A DNA stretch of 64,000 nt from Centipeda periodontii DSM 2778 (GCF_000213975.1 NZ_GL892076.1:2532748-2596747), one strand, 5' to 3'. Counted from the stretch's first letter, positions 25,450 through 35,599 are shown. A program made the numbers and translations. Notes: generated by a model not told the origin, from the letters alone.

Positions 25450-26994
25450 CTATCCGTCGATTTCAAACAGTATATGTGCCAATGAGGAAATCGGATACCC
25501 AACATACCTCCGTATATCCTCCCATATCTCCGCATACAACCCGTGCACGGTCACAACAATCAGATCCACGGACGGAAGCTGCTCAGAAAGCTGGTACGTG
25601 GGGCAATCCACATCGCGAGCGGAAACGGAGCGGTCGATGATGTAGTCGACCGTCACAGCAGAACCCTGCAGTTCCTTTTTCAAACGTATGCCCAAGTCGC
25701 CATAGCCGTAAATGGCAATGTTCCTTACGTTCTGTGCTATGAGGTAATCTGCCACACGCTTGCCGGCGTCTCGGATCTCCAGCCAGCGACAGAGCGTACG
25801 CGCTTCTTCCGTGCTCCTTACAGCCTCATAGGAAACGGTTGAGAGGCGCGGATCTTCCTCCGCAGCATCGGATGCTTCTCCTTCGAACATTTCTTCCTCA
25901 CGCATGACTTGGCGTATCGCCTCAAGGTACGCATACGCATATTCTTCATCCGGTTCCAGGATCATTCCTTCGCCCCACTCATTCCAAGCGTTGTAAAAGA
26001 GGAACGGATGCCCTTGATTGGCTGCCATGCGGACCGTCTTTCGCATCTGCTCTTGAAAATCGTTTGGCGAGAGCTTTGGCACAACGACCCCGGCCTCCCC
26101 TCTGCGCGGCGTATCATCATATCCATTCATGACAGAGGCATAGATATGCTTCCCGTTTCTATCTTTGGGTGCCTCCAATCGGAAAAACGCATCCCAGTAT
26201 ACCGCCGCATCATGATAGCGTATCCCCCCTGCCAGAAGCTTTGACGGAAGATATTGCCAAAGCGGCGCAGGGTCAGCCATGTAATAGGCATCGCAAGCAC
26301 TCTTTAAGCCTGCAAACGGAACTGCGCTATCATGTACCCCTGTAATCAGGTAAATCTCCTTATCACCATGATCCCGCAAATATGCATTCCAGCAGCAAAT
26401 CATATCCGAGAGGCAATAGACGGTCTCCGGATGATAAATCATGAACACGGGGCGTCCATCCATGCGAATATATCGGGCGTCCTGAAAAAACGGAAAGAGA
26501 TACCGAATATGCTCTTGCCATGCAGATTCGTTTCCGTACTTTTGCTCCATGAGCATCCCTGAATCGTCATCTTGCTCATCCGTCTCATATTGATCTGCCC
26601 AAGGAGATGCGTGTGCAATAGCACTCCACGTACGCGCCCATGATTCATTTGCCCAGTTGAAGCAAAACGGCATATCAATCTCTTTCCACCGCAGCAGATT
26701 TTCTGCCGGCTTTTCCAAGACCTGCCGTCCGTCCTTGAACCAGTAATGATAAAAGGAAAACCCGTCGATGCCGTACTTCTTTGCCAAATCCGCCTGCCAC
26801 TGCATCGTTTCTTTTTCGAGCAAATTGTAATACCGTTTGCCGAGCGGCACGATCGGCTGCTTATGCCCTTCAAAAAGAGACTTAGCCCCACGAGCAGCCG
26901 TCCATTCCGTAAACCCCTTCCCCCACCACCTGTCATTTTCAGGAGTGGCATGGAACTGCGGCAAATAAAATGCGATTAAGGACGGCTTCTTCAT
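25450..26994 (-). CDS. WbsX-like (GH99-type) protein with C-terminal Rossmann module
   Basis: The 514 residues begin KPSLIAFYLPQFHATPENDR and WWGKGFTEW, the opening of the WbsX family found in O-antigen and rhamnan clusters and related in fold to GH99. NWANESWARTWS, YNAWNEWGEGMILEPD and the ITGVHD segment are typical. Residues about 420-510 form an added module beginning RNIAIYGYGDLGIRLKKEL. WbsX proteins are thought to act on glycans, but biochemical function is not settled. The second of two close ATGs is used because AGGAG is 8 bases from it and only 2 from the first. Confidence 0.82.
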   Translation of the reverse strand: MKKPSLIAFYLPQFHATPENDRWWGKGFTEWTAARGAKSLFEGHKQPIVPLGKRYYNLLEKETMQWQADLAKKYGIDGFSFYHYWFKDGRQVLEKPAENLLRWKEIDMPFCFNWANESWARTWSAIAHASPWADQYETDEQDDDSGMLMEQKYGNESAWQEHIRYLFPFFQDARYIRMDGRPVFMIYHPETVYCLSDMICCWNAYLRDHGDKEIYLITGVHDSAVPFAGLKSACDAYYMADPAPLWQYLPSKLLAGGIRYHDAAVYWDAFFRLEAPKDRNGKHIYASVMNGYDDTPRRGEAGVVVPKLSPNDFQEQMRKTVRMAANQGHPFLFYNAWNEWGEGMILEPDEEYAYAYLEAIRQVMREEEMFEGEASDAAEEDPRLSTVSYEAVRSTEEARTLCRWLEIRDAGKRVADYLIAQNVRNIAIYGYGDLGIRLKKELQGSAVTVDYIIDRSVSARDVDCPTYQLSEQLPSVDLIVVTVHGLYAEIWEDIRRYVGYPISSLAHILFEIDG

Positions 26995-27012
26995 AACCAT
27001 TGCTCCTATCGA

Positions 27013-28068
27013 TTACCGTTTCACCAATATACAGCTTCCATGAATAAAGCTGATCAAATCCACTTCAGCAGCCAGCTCTTCAATGTCATTACAAAGCTTC
27101 TTTAGCTGTGGAGAAAGGTCTGTCTCTCGCAAATGCTCCCGACTTGTGACAACCTCTGCAACAACCTTCAACACATCGTACGCAGACACGGCGGCATCAT
27201 CGCATCCCATCCCCGCATACGCAGAAAAGCTTGTTTCAATATCCTCCACAATATACACCCCACCTGCAGTAAGCGCAGGAAACAGACGAAAGAGTGCCAG
27301 TATCTGATGACTCCAGTAATGCGACGCATCATCCACGATAATCGTCGGGTGCAATTCCGCAATCTCCTGCAATGTCGTATCCAGTGATAAATCTCGAATC
27401 CATACCGTACGATTCTCGCCTTGATATTGTTTGCAAGCGGGGTCGATGTCTATACCATAAACCTCAGCTTGAGGAAAATACTTCCCCCACATGGACAGAC
27501 TGCTACCTTTTAGAACACCCATCTCCACCAAAATCATCTTGCGTTCACGGAATGTCTGGAGGAAAAACTCATATTTTCGCAGATAATCGTGATGCACTTC
27601 CGCTTTATCCGTCTTCGTTTCCGCACCAATTTTTTCCAACTCATCAAACGACGCGAAATATTTTCCGGATTTCAACGTCATTCCAGTGGTTCCGTCAAGA
27701 TAGTCTGCGGCGTTTGGTACACTTCGCGTCGTGCCGGCACAAAAGACATCCTGCCCCATCCCCATTTTTTCCAAAACAGGCAGCACTTCACGACAATAAG
27801 AGTCTTTCATGGCAAGCAGTACGCCATCTCCCTCTTCGAATGACATCTTTGCAATCGGCATAATAGAAAACCCATGGAATTTGCTTTCCTGTGCAACTGT
27901 TGCGACCACACCGGACAGTGTAATTCCCTCATGCTCCAAGTACGCATACACACGCTCTGCCCATTCTCCCGCACCATAAAGAAAGATTCGCTTATGTGCG
28001 TGACAAAAATCGAGTAATTCCTGCCGAACGGGATATATGATTTCAAAAATCTCTTTGCTGCTTTTCAC
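27013..28068 (-). CDS. Methyltransferase with N-terminal Rossmann module
   Basis: The 351 residues combine an N-terminal glycine-loop module (KRIFLYGAGEWAERVYAYLE, about 26-45; continuing to about 120) with a C-terminal class I SAM methyltransferase of the MycE/cephalosporin-hydroxylase type: EMGVLKGSSLSMWGKYFP, VYGIDIDP, IIVDDASHYWSHQ and GGVYIVEDIETS with acidic metal ligands. It probably O-methylates a sugar. Start is GTG, overlapping the upstream stop, with AAGGAG about 10 bases ahead. Clearly more AT-rich than the LPS operon. Confidence 0.8.
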   Translation of the reverse strand: MKSSKEIFEIIYPVRQELLDFCHAHKRIFLYGAGEWAERVYAYLEHEGITLSGVVATVAQESKFHGFSIMPIAKMSFEEGDGVLLAMKDSYCREVLPVLEKMGMGQDVFCAGTTRSVPNAADYLDGTTGMTLKSGKYFASFDELEKIGAETKTDKAEVHHDYLRKYEFFLQTFRERKMILVEMGVLKGSSLSMWGKYFPQAEVYGIDIDPACKQYQGENRTVWIRDLSLDTTLQEIAELHPTIIVDDASHYWSHQILALFRLFPALTAGGVYIVEDIETSFSAYAGMGCDDAAVSAYDVLKVVAEVVTSREHLRETDLSPQLKKLCNDIEELAAEVDLISFIHGSCILVKR

Positions 28069-30107
28069 TTTGCTTGAACTCCTTCTTCTCTATCATGCGA
28101 GAACACGGCAGAGGACGTCAAAAGAATATCATTATAGAAACGGCTTCCTTCAAAGATGCGATTTTTAGCATCTTGGCTTAATCTTTCATGTTGAAAAAAG
28201 AGAACTGCTCCTATATTTACATTAAAGCCCTGCTCCGGAACATAGTATTTTCCGATAAACTCAGAAAAATAATCCATTACCCCTTGTTGTGCTTTTTTTA
28301 GCCATATTTTTTCACTATCTTCTTTTTCAAGCGCAGTGAACACAACCTCGCCATTCCCCCCATAGCCGGAAACACTTGCGTCATAAGAGGTACAAATGGT
28401 TTCCATAATCTTATTATTATCAGGGGTAAGCAATGCTGTTAATTGATTTTTAGGGAAAAGATACATTGCAGAAATACGAAGCGGTTCTCTGATCTTTCCT
28501 ATCTCACCTATGTAGTATATCATATTTAACCCCTCTATATTCCACGCAAAGATATTTTGCAAAAAATACTGGCTTGTTCCTGATGAGAGAATATCAACAA
28601 GTGCGTATTTCCCATTCTGCTTAATATCTTCCCGCTTTAGGTAGAGAGCAAAATTTTGATATTGTTCCTCGGATTCCTGTAAAGAGCGATTGCTGTCTAT
28701 GCACCCATCCTCAAAGAAGATAGCTCCTTCCGGCATCTGTTTTGCTATCTTTTTGATATCCTGCTTGCAAAGTCCCGCTCGTATTGCCGCCCTTCGAGAG
28801 GTATAGAAATAGCACCCCGGAGGTAAGTCCTCCGTCCTATCGGTATTGTTGCAGAACCACTGATACAGCTTCATAGGAAGGTATCCATCCCTTGCAACAA
28901 AAAGCAACTTCTCATAATCTTTATTGCGTACTTTTTGCACCAGCCAAAGGATATAGCACGTCAACAGCGGTCCCGCAAACGAAAATGCAAAGTCATATAT
29001 CCCCCATTCCTCTTCCGCTTCCTCCATTGCGTTTGCAAACGGATTTTGAAAACATCTTGATAGATATGTCCCAAGAAGTGTTCTGTCATTGACCGTCAAG
29101 AACATCTCAAGCCCTATAGAAGGGTCTCTCATCCTCCATATCTCAAGTGCTGACGGCACCCAGAACGTATCGATACCATAAAGATGTGCAGTCAAACAGT
29201 CAACTTGTTTATTATCGCCAACATGTAGAATCTTTCCGCTCGACGCAATGTTTTGTAAGACTCCGAATAGATTTTGACTCTTTGTCGTTCCTTCATATCC
29301 CGATATAATAATTTTTTCATAGCCTTCGATCCCATGATGGCATAGCAGTGCTCTTAGAAATTCTTCCGGCAAATACATATCTGTCGTCAAATATACAAGT
29401 TTCTTTTTCTGAATCGCATATCGAAATGCACGTACCACCGCGCTGCGCGCAACAATGACATCCCGCTCTGCTTCCAGCTCGGTATTCAACAAATACGCTC
29501 GTGTCTCATCGGTAAATCCATATGTTTTCTGCAGCTTGTCATAGATCGCATCCAGCGTGTGACAGCCCTCATCCAGCACGGAAAGCTCTGCCATGACACG
29601 ATTTGCCTTAAACTCCTCCACGCTGATGCCACTCCGCCCCCCTCGTGACGCCACAAGTTCGAATACATCTTCCGGATATAACGTTTTCCGCATGATAAGC
29701 GTATCAAAGATGTCAAAGCTGATCACATCATGTGCGTCAATTGCTGCGATAATATCATTAAAGGTTGCCGAGGCCTTGTCATTGTATTCAACACCAAATG
29801 TAGTTTGCCTCAGATTTCTTCCCATGACATCAAAAACATCTACATTATTTTGTGCGCAAAGCCTCTCAATCCGTCGAAAAATAATCTCTTCAACGGTCTG
29901 AGGCGCCGCAATGATGACAAGCTCCACGCCGATGGATGAGATATCCTTGATATCCCGAATCGGATATCCGCAAAATTCTCCATTCTTCCGCACGCGATCA
30001 AAGACCGCTGCAAGAGAGTTTCCACTGTAATTCTGAAAAAAATCTTTTGCGTAGGTCCCCGTGCCGTAGACTGCTATGCATGTATAATGATCCCAAAAGG
30101 CATCCAT
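28065..30107 (-). CDS. Large HAD-superfamily protein (COG5610-like) with N-terminal Rossmann module
   Basis: A 680-residue protein. Residues about 8-100 form a glycine-loop module (CIAVYGTGTYAKDFFQNYSG). The HAD part starts with SFDIFDTLIMR (motif I, about 130), then VYLTTDMYLP (motif II) and HVGDNKQVDC (motif IV), a set seen in the large COG5610 predicted hydrolases of polysaccharide clusters. The remaining 330 residues include LLFVARDGYLPMKLYQWF and YALVDILSSGTSQYFLQ, also characteristic of that family, of unknown function. AAAGGGA lies about 10 bases upstream. Its base composition is among the most AT-rich in the window. Confidence 0.78.
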   Translation of the reverse strand: MDAFWDHYTCIAVYGTGTYAKDFFQNYSGNSLAAVFDRVRKNGEFCGYPIRDIKDISSIGVELVIIAAPQTVEEIIFRRIERLCAQNNVDVFDVMGRNLRQTTFGVEYNDKASATFNDIIAAIDAHDVISFDIFDTLIMRKTLYPEDVFELVASRGGRSGISVEEFKANRVMAELSVLDEGCHTLDAIYDKLQKTYGFTDETRAYLLNTELEAERDVIVARSAVVRAFRYAIQKKKLVYLTTDMYLPEEFLRALLCHHGIEGYEKIIISGYEGTTKSQNLFGVLQNIASSGKILHVGDNKQVDCLTAHLYGIDTFWVPSALEIWRMRDPSIGLEMFLTVNDRTLLGTYLSRCFQNPFANAMEEAEEEWGIYDFAFSFAGPLLTCYILWLVQKVRNKDYEKLLFVARDGYLPMKLYQWFCNNTDRTEDLPPGCYFYTSRRAAIRAGLCKQDIKKIAKQMPEGAIFFEDGCIDSNRSLQESEEQYQNFALYLKREDIKQNGKYALVDILSSGTSQYFLQNIFAWNIEGLNMIYYIGEIGKIREPLRISAMYLFPKNQLTALLTPDNNKIMETICTSYDASVSGYGGNGEVVFTALEKEDSEKIWLKKAQQGVMDYFSEFIGKYYVPEQGFNVNIGAVLFFQHERLSQDAKNRIFEGSRFYNDILLTSSAVFSHDREEGVQAK

Positions 30108-30134
30108 ATCGGCACGTCCCTTTCCATCTTCTGA

Positions 30135-31766
30135 TCAACAGGTCATCCATGGATTTTCCCGTAAAAAATCGCGCCCCACTCTGGCATCATACCAAAGCAC
30201 ACGCGGGCGGGTCTTCAGATACGGCTCCAATATTGCCCAGAATTTGCTCTGAAGCATCTCGTCCTCCTCCGTATAGGAGAGTTTTCCGTCAAGACGCTCC
30301 AGCATTTCCTGCGTGACGGCTCGAATTTCCTCCGGCGTATTGGGAATAGGAACAATACCACACTTATCGTATTCCTCCATAACACGCACATTTCCGCTAT
30401 AAGCATAGGGCTGATCGGATAGATCCTCAATTTCAAGAATTTCACTGAGGTTCAGCAATCGGTTCTTTTCTTTTGACCAGAATTTATGATAAATCGCCAA
30501 ATCTCTTTCCCGAACAAAGGGAAAACTGCCATCTGCATAGCCGGTAATATTCGGCAAATTAATCATCACCATAGGTTTCGACCAGAATACCTGAAAGAAT
30601 ATTACACCGCTGTGGTCACCGAGGAAGAATTTACAATGCTTCGCCAGATAAAAATCCATAAAGTCACTATGAAAATCCTTCGCATAATCGACAATAGCAT
30701 CTACCTGCAAGGTAGATGCGGGAAAAGAACCGACACGGACAGAGGCAATGCCCCTGTCTTTTAGGAACTCTGCTGCAGAGAGAAACGTGCGAATATCCGA
30801 ATTCCGATAAAGATCCATAATCCTGAGAGGTTCGTCCATCGGCGCACACCAAGTCTTTTTATAATACCCGTCATCGCGCGCATAAATTGCGATAAAATCA
30901 CCATGTACACCCATTTTTTCTAATGCTGCACGACCGCTTTTTTCATCCTTATCAAGGCGGATAAGACCATCTTCCGTATTGCGAAACTCCCCTTGATGCA
31001 TCCGCTCAATGGATTTCTCCATAACATCCGTAACATAGCCATAGTCCGTATGGACTGCGAGCTTTTCCGGATGGTGTAAAAAAATGTACTTCCAAAATTT
31101 CAGATTATCTTCCCGCACACAACAGAAGTTTTTATCATCAAAGACGTTATAAAAGTATGCGTTCGGCTGTAAAAAATAGTTTTTCCTCGGATCTTCTTTA
31201 GTAGCAATAACATATAAGGTATACGCATGCTCCGCCATATCATATTTTTTTTGACAAAACAGCTCCAAGAGTGCTCCACCGATACTGTAGCCGAACCCTC
31301 TTTTGACTTCGATATGCTGATGTCCACCCAAAATCGCATGAAATTTTGCTTCATAACAGGAGGTTTCCGACTCAGAAAACCTTTCTTCTCTACGATTGCA
31401 AACCACAGCACACCAAGTCTGAAGTACAACAAAAAGCGGATCACCAATGCAATATAAGTCGGTTGAATGTATGCCTTTTGCCAAAAGGGAATCGCAAACC
31501 TTCCTCTGCCATTTTTCGGAAAGAGCTACGAATATTCCATCTCCATCAGAAAACTCTACCTCCGATAGATGACAGACAGCCACACCATCAATAGACGGCT
31601 TCCCTATGTATTCCCCGTCAGAAACAATATAGCCTGCGATGGATTGTTTTTCTTCTCCAAGGTACCATGCCAGCCACTGTGCATATTCACCGGCTCCATA
31701 GATAAAGATCCGATCATGCTGCATACAAAACGCCGCGATAGACTTCAACCGTTCCAAATAATCCAT
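30135..31766 (-). CDS. TIGR04372-type glycosyltransferase with N-terminal Rossmann module
   Basis: The 543 residues start with a glycine-loop module (RIFIYGAGEYAQWLAWYL, about 20-37, to about 115). The rest resembles the TIGR04372 putative glycosyltransferases: FIAIYARDDGYY, YRNSDIRTFLSAAEFLKDRG, SVRVGSFP and KHCKFFLGDHSGVIF. The ATG at 31766 follows GGGAAGGGGG closely; the only start further upstream is a TTG. The gene is AT-rich, like its downstream neighbour. Donor and acceptor are unknown. Confidence 0.72.
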   Translation of the reverse strand: MDYLERLKSIAAFCMQHDRIFIYGAGEYAQWLAWYLGEEKQSIAGYIVSDGEYIGKPSIDGVAVCHLSEVEFSDGDGIFVALSEKWQRKVCDSLLAKGIHSTDLYCIGDPLFVVLQTWCAVVCNRREERFSESETSCYEAKFHAILGGHQHIEVKRGFGYSIGGALLELFCQKKYDMAEHAYTLYVIATKEDPRKNYFLQPNAYFYNVFDDKNFCCVREDNLKFWKYIFLHHPEKLAVHTDYGYVTDVMEKSIERMHQGEFRNTEDGLIRLDKDEKSGRAALEKMGVHGDFIAIYARDDGYYKKTWCAPMDEPLRIMDLYRNSDIRTFLSAAEFLKDRGIASVRVGSFPASTLQVDAIVDYAKDFHSDFMDFYLAKHCKFFLGDHSGVIFFQVFWSKPMVMINLPNITGYADGSFPFVRERDLAIYHKFWSKEKNRLLNLSEILEIEDLSDQPYAYSGNVRVMEEYDKCGIVPIPNTPEEIRAVTQEMLERLDGKLSYTEEDEMLQSKFWAILEPYLKTRPRVLWYDARVGRDFLRENPWMTC

Positions 31767-31847
31767 CCCCCTTCCCGAACAATCGTATCCTACGAGCAAG
31801 GTATCTCAAAGAAGCTCTTCCTCATCCCTCTTTCTCCATACATTCCA

Positions 31848-32759
31848 TCATACGACTTTTTGCTCTCTCTTGATAAATTCTTCGAATACCCAGTCTACCG
31901 AATGAAAGGACAGCTCCGGAATCGCTTTTTGCAGTTTCGCGATCGACATGCGCGTGTCGAGCGGTCTGCCTTCCTTGAAGTTGAAGTATTCCACAGGTAC
32001 TGCTTCGACCGTTGCCTCTGAGCCGAGTGCCTTCAGGAACCGACGAACAAAGTCCGCGCGCTCCATATACTCGGGATTTGCACAGTGATAGATGCCGGAG
32101 AGATGACGTCGCAGCCCTTCCAACGCCCATTTTGCGGTATCCCCGATATACGTTGGCGAGATGATCTGTCCCTTGATGGAACGGAAATGACGCTCCGTCT
32201 TCTGCCGTTCATATACCTCGGAGAGAATCTGGATGCCGACAGGGTGAACATCTATGTTCTGACTGAGGCGATAGATGAGCATCTCCGGCATATTTTCCCT
32301 GATGTAGCACTCGATTTCCGCCTTGTGTCTGCCATAGGCGAAGACGGGGCACGATAAGGCTTCCTCCGTATAGGGGGCGAGCCCGTCTCTTCCGCTGAAG
32401 ATGTGCTCCGTCGAAAACCACAGCGTATGGATGCCAAGCGCATGAAAACGATCCAGCATGCGCTGTGTGCCCCAAAGATTGATGCGTTCCGCCAGCGGGA
32501 GGTTCGTCACCGTCCGTTCATTGCCGCAGTAGAATGCGGTAACGACAGCCTGTACCTCTTCCCCGCGCCTCAGCGCATCCATCAGTCCACTGACGGCAAT
32601 GACATCGGTGATATCATCTTCTGCCAGATCAAAGGGAAACCATGCGGGATTCTGCGGTCTGGTCGCCGTGCCAATGACGTGAATCCCCTGCTCCTCTGCC
32701 TGACGATAGATCTCTCCACCGATAAAACTCGATGCGCCGACGACCAGTAAATGCTTCAT
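31848..32759 (-). CDS. RmlD-like NAD(P)-dependent sugar reductase
   Basis: Extended short-chain dehydrogenase (303 residues) with Rossmann loop LLVVGASSFIGGE at the N-terminus, FSTEHIFSGRDG and the active-site YGRHKAE (YxxxK, about residue 140). It resembles dTDP-4-dehydrorhamnose reductase, which makes 6-deoxysugar nucleotides. The ATG lies 2 bases after the stop of the transketolase gene (TAGGAATG). RmlC occurs 13 kb away in the same cluster, but RmlA and RmlB are not in the window, so the exact substrate is uncertain. Confidence 0.8.
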   Translation of the reverse strand: MKHLLVVGASSFIGGEIYRQAEEQGIHVIGTATRPQNPAWFPFDLAEDDITDVIAVSGLMDALRRGEEVQAVVTAFYCGNERTVTNLPLAERINLWGTQRMLDRFHALGIHTLWFSTEHIFSGRDGLAPYTEEALSCPVFAYGRHKAEIECYIRENMPEMLIYRLSQNIDVHPVGIQILSEVYERQKTERHFRSIKGQIISPTYIGDTAKWALEGLRRHLSGIYHCANPEYMERADFVRRFLKALGSEATVEAVPVEYFNFKEGRPLDTRMSIAKLQKAIPELSFHSVDWVFEEFIKREQKVV

Positions 32760-32761
32760 TC

Positions 32762-33679
32762 CTACTGCTCCATCATGTTCCATATCCGGCGCATCACATC
32801 TTCCTTGCTGATATGATTGAGCGCCCGTATTTCATCCCGATTGCCGCACCCCGTCGCGCAGCCGTGCAGTCCCAAGCGGCAAAACCGCGTTGCTATCCCC
32901 GCTTCCGCCAAGACTTCGGCAACCGCACTCCCAAGTCCGCCTTCGACGGCATGTTCTTCCATCGTCAATACCCCTTTTGTCTCTTTGGCAGCAGATTTGA
33001 TGAGTTTTGCATCGATCGGCTTCAGCGTGGGCATATTGAGGACACGAACCGACAGCCCTCTTTGCTTTGCTTCCTCTGCCGCCTGTATTGCCGCATCGAG
33101 AATCGCGCCCATCGTGATCAGCGTAACATCATGCCCCGCACGAATCTCCTGTCCCTTGCCCACTGCAAACATATAGTTCTCCGGCAGGTACTCCGGCTCT
33201 CCCGATGCTTCCAGTCGGATGTATACGGGGCCGTCGTGCTCATAGGCGAACCGTGTCGCCTCACGCGCCTCGATGGGGGTCGCGGGTGTGATGACGACGA
33301 GATTGGGCAGACAGCGCAAAAGAGCGACCTCTTCCGTTCCCTGATGCGTCGCCCCCCAGCCGCCACGAGAAAGTCCTGAGAAAATGCCGAGGAACTTCAC
33401 GTTGTAATTCGGAATTGCCACATCATTGCGGATGAATTCGAATGCACGCATGGCAATGAAATTCGTTGTACCAAACAGAAAGGGAATCATGCCGCCGGCA
33501 GCAAGCCCCGCGGCAGAAGAAACCATATTTGCCTCCGCAATGCCATAATCCATGTATTGCGCAGGAAACTCAGCCCGGATTCGCTCATAAACACCATTTC
33601 TGCCGTCTGCGGTGAGCGCCATGACGCGCGCGTCGTTCTTGACAAATTCATAGACAAGATTCGTACTCGCCTCTCTCAT
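32762..33679 (-). CDS. Transketolase, C-terminal subunit
   Basis: Second half of a split transketolase (305 residues): pyrimidine-binding domain with MDYGIAEANMVSSAAGLAAG (catalytic Glu) and the C-terminal domain GVLTMEEHAVEGGLGSAVAE. Transfers two-carbon units using thiamine diphosphate together with the product of the upstream gene, with which it overlaps by ATGA. Its presence between heptose-type and deoxysugar genes suggests a dedicated role, either supplying sedoheptulose-7-P or making a branched or chain-extended sugar. Confidence 0.9.
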   Translation of the reverse strand: MREASTNLVYEFVKNDARVMALTADGRNGVYERIRAEFPAQYMDYGIAEANMVSSAAGLAAGGMIPFLFGTTNFIAMRAFEFIRNDVAIPNYNVKFLGIFSGLSRGGWGATHQGTEEVALLRCLPNLVVITPATPIEAREATRFAYEHDGPVYIRLEASGEPEYLPENYMFAVGKGQEIRAGHDVTLITMGAILDAAIQAAEEAKQRGLSVRVLNMPTLKPIDAKLIKSAAKETKGVLTMEEHAVEGGLGSAVAEVLAEAGIATRFCRLGLHGCATGCGNRDEIRALNHISKEDVMRRIWNMMEQ

Positions 33680-34509
33680 ATCCGCTCCAGCTCCTCTACA
33701 CGTATGCCCAGTTCCTCACAGGCACGTGTCCACTCCTCGCCCCTTGGCGCGCGGCTGTGCCAGTCCTCCTTCGCCTCGGCAAAGGAAATCCCCTTTCCCT
33801 TTGTCGTATGCGCAATGATAAGCGACGGCCTTCCCGCATACTCTTTTGCAGCAGAAAAGGATCGCAAAAGCGCAGGGAAATCATGACCTTCACACTCCTC
33901 TACATGCCATCCGAACGCCTCCCAGCGTTCTCTTATGGGCGTATCCTGTGTGATGTTTTCTACCCGGTCACTCGCCTGCAGACCGTTGCGATCCAATATG
34001 ACGCAGAGGTTATCCAGCCCATGCGCTCCGGCAAACATGGCAGCCTCCCATACAGAGCCCTCCTGCGACTCCCCATCGCCGAGCAGGACATAGGTGCGCG
34101 CTGCATTCTCCTTGCGTTTTGCTGCCAGTGCCGTTCCTGTGGCAAAACATATACCGTGTCCCAAAGAGCCCGTCGGCAAAGGAACGCCATTCACGCCGGA
34201 GCTTGCGAGTCCAACCAGCTTTGACCCTGCCTGATAAAACCCATTGAGATCTTCATGGGGGAAATAGCCTGTCCGCGAAAGACAGGAATACCACGTCGCA
34301 CACCCATGCCCCTTACTCATAATGACCCAGTCATGATCATGTTCAAAGCGCCGTTCCATACGCATGACGCCGCCGAAATAAAGCGCCGTGAAAATCTCGA
34401 CACAGGACAGCGCCGGCGTCATATGACCCCAGCCGGCACGATAGTACATCTTTAGAATGTCAATCCGTATCTCATGCGCGATACGCTCCAGTTCCTTTAC
34501 AGATGCCAT
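33676..34509 (-). CDS. Transketolase, N-terminal subunit
   Basis: First half of the split transketolase (277 residues). The thiamine diphosphate motif GDGESQEGSVWEAAMFAGAH with downstream DRNG is intact, as are MSKGHGCATWYS and GSLGHGICFATG. GAGGGGGG precedes the ATG by 4 bases. Works as a heterotetramer with the next gene product. Split enzymes of this kind are common in archaea and many Firmicutes; what is notable is the place inside a glycan cluster. Confidence 0.9.
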   Translation of the reverse strand: MASVKELERIAHEIRIDILKMYYRAGWGHMTPALSCVEIFTALYFGGVMRMERRFEHDHDWVIMSKGHGCATWYSCLSRTGYFPHEDLNGFYQAGSKLVGLASSGVNGVPLPTGSLGHGICFATGTALAAKRKENAARTYVLLGDGESQEGSVWEAAMFAGAHGLDNLCVILDRNGLQASDRVENITQDTPIRERWEAFGWHVEECEGHDFPALLRSFSAAKEYAGRPSLIIAHTTKGKGISFAEAKEDWHSRAPRGEEWTRACEELGIRVEELERI

Positions 34510-34522
34510 GATGCCCCCCTCG

Positions 34523-35599
34523 TCAAATAAAGTTCACATGCCGCATATCGACATCGAAATACGACCGAATTGCCTCGTTGCGGTCCTGATATACACAGCT
34601 GTTCCTGCAATCCACCTGTGGTCGCAGTGCAACCAATCGTGCCGCAGTCTCCTTGGAAAACCACATCGTACGGAAGCTCTGCTCCTTCAGACTGCCGACA
34701 ACGGCGTTCGAATCATACGCTCTTGTGTGGCAGAGATATACTCTTTGATCCGCAGCGATGACAGTCACCAGACGGCAGGTGTAGCAAACGGGGAATGATT
34801 GCCCCTCATTGTTCTTTTTGCTCCAATCCTGTTCATAATTGTTGATGATCCGAAATCCCTCGTCTTCAAAATCGGTCTTCGCACGGTGAATCTGTGCAAT
34901 CACATCGTCCTTGATCGCAATATGATCCTCCCCCTCGACTCCGATGACCGCCGCAAACTTGATATTGTCTGCGCCAAGCTCTTTCAAAAGTTTTGCAGCA
35001 TCGTACACCTGTGTAGCGTTCGTCTTGCTGATGACAAAATTCACGCCCAATACGCAATCCGCATCCTTCATACGCGCAAAGTCCCGAATGTTCTCGATGA
35101 CGCGCCGGAACATGGCGGGGTTGACGCCGCGCAGCTTGCAGTAGGTCTCCTCATACGGCGAATCGAAAGAGATACGTACCCACTTCGCATGAGAAAACAC
35201 TTTTGCGGTATCGCCCCGCAAAAGGCTGCCATTCGATATCAGGGACAAATCCATGCCTTGATCCAGAATCATCTGCGCCGCTTCTGCAATATACGGATAG
35301 AAAAGCGGTTCTCCGCCGCCTGAGAACGTAACTGCGCGTACACCCATCTGCCCCATATCCTGTATAATTTCCTGCATCTTCTCCCAAGGAATGACATCCA
35401 GATGGTTGATGTCGTCGCGATTTTCCGTCTTCTCTTCTGTATCACCGGAACCATACGTACAATAGGCGCAGTGCTGATTACAGATATTGGTTGGCTTTAA
35501 TCGTATATAAAAAGGGGCAATGTGCTCGCCCCGACCAATCGCCTCCAACTCCTTCATGTGGTGAAAAATCTTCAGCGAACTGTACGGATTACTCCCCAA
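34523..35599 (-). CDS. Radical SAM protein with SPASM-like C-terminus
   Basis: The 358 residues contain the radical SAM cluster motif as NICNQHCAYCTYG (CxxxCxxC, about 32-43), GGGEPLFYP for SAM binding, and late cysteines (CYTCRLVTV..., LCHTRAY, CRNSC) that could bind an auxiliary cluster. Start is TTG with GGAGGG 8 bases upstream. The chemistry cannot be deduced; dehydration, epimerisation or C-C bond chemistry on a sugar is plausible given the context between transketolase and methyltransferase genes. A second radical SAM gene lies at 42727. Confidence 0.82.
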   Translation of the reverse strand: MGSNPYSSLKIFHHMKELEAIGRGEHIAPFYIRLKPTNICNQHCAYCTYGSGDTEEKTENRDDINHLDVIPWEKMQEIIQDMGQMGVRAVTFSGGGEPLFYPYIAEAAQMILDQGMDLSLISNGSLLRGDTAKVFSHAKWVRISFDSPYEETYCKLRGVNPAMFRRVIENIRDFARMKDADCVLGVNFVISKTNATQVYDAAKLLKELGADNIKFAAVIGVEGEDHIAIKDDVIAQIHRAKTDFEDEGFRIINNYEQDWSKKNNEGQSFPVCYTCRLVTVIAADQRVYLCHTRAYDSNAVVGSLKEQSFRTMWFSKETAARLVALRPQVDCRNSCVYQDRNEAIRSYFDVDMRHVNFI

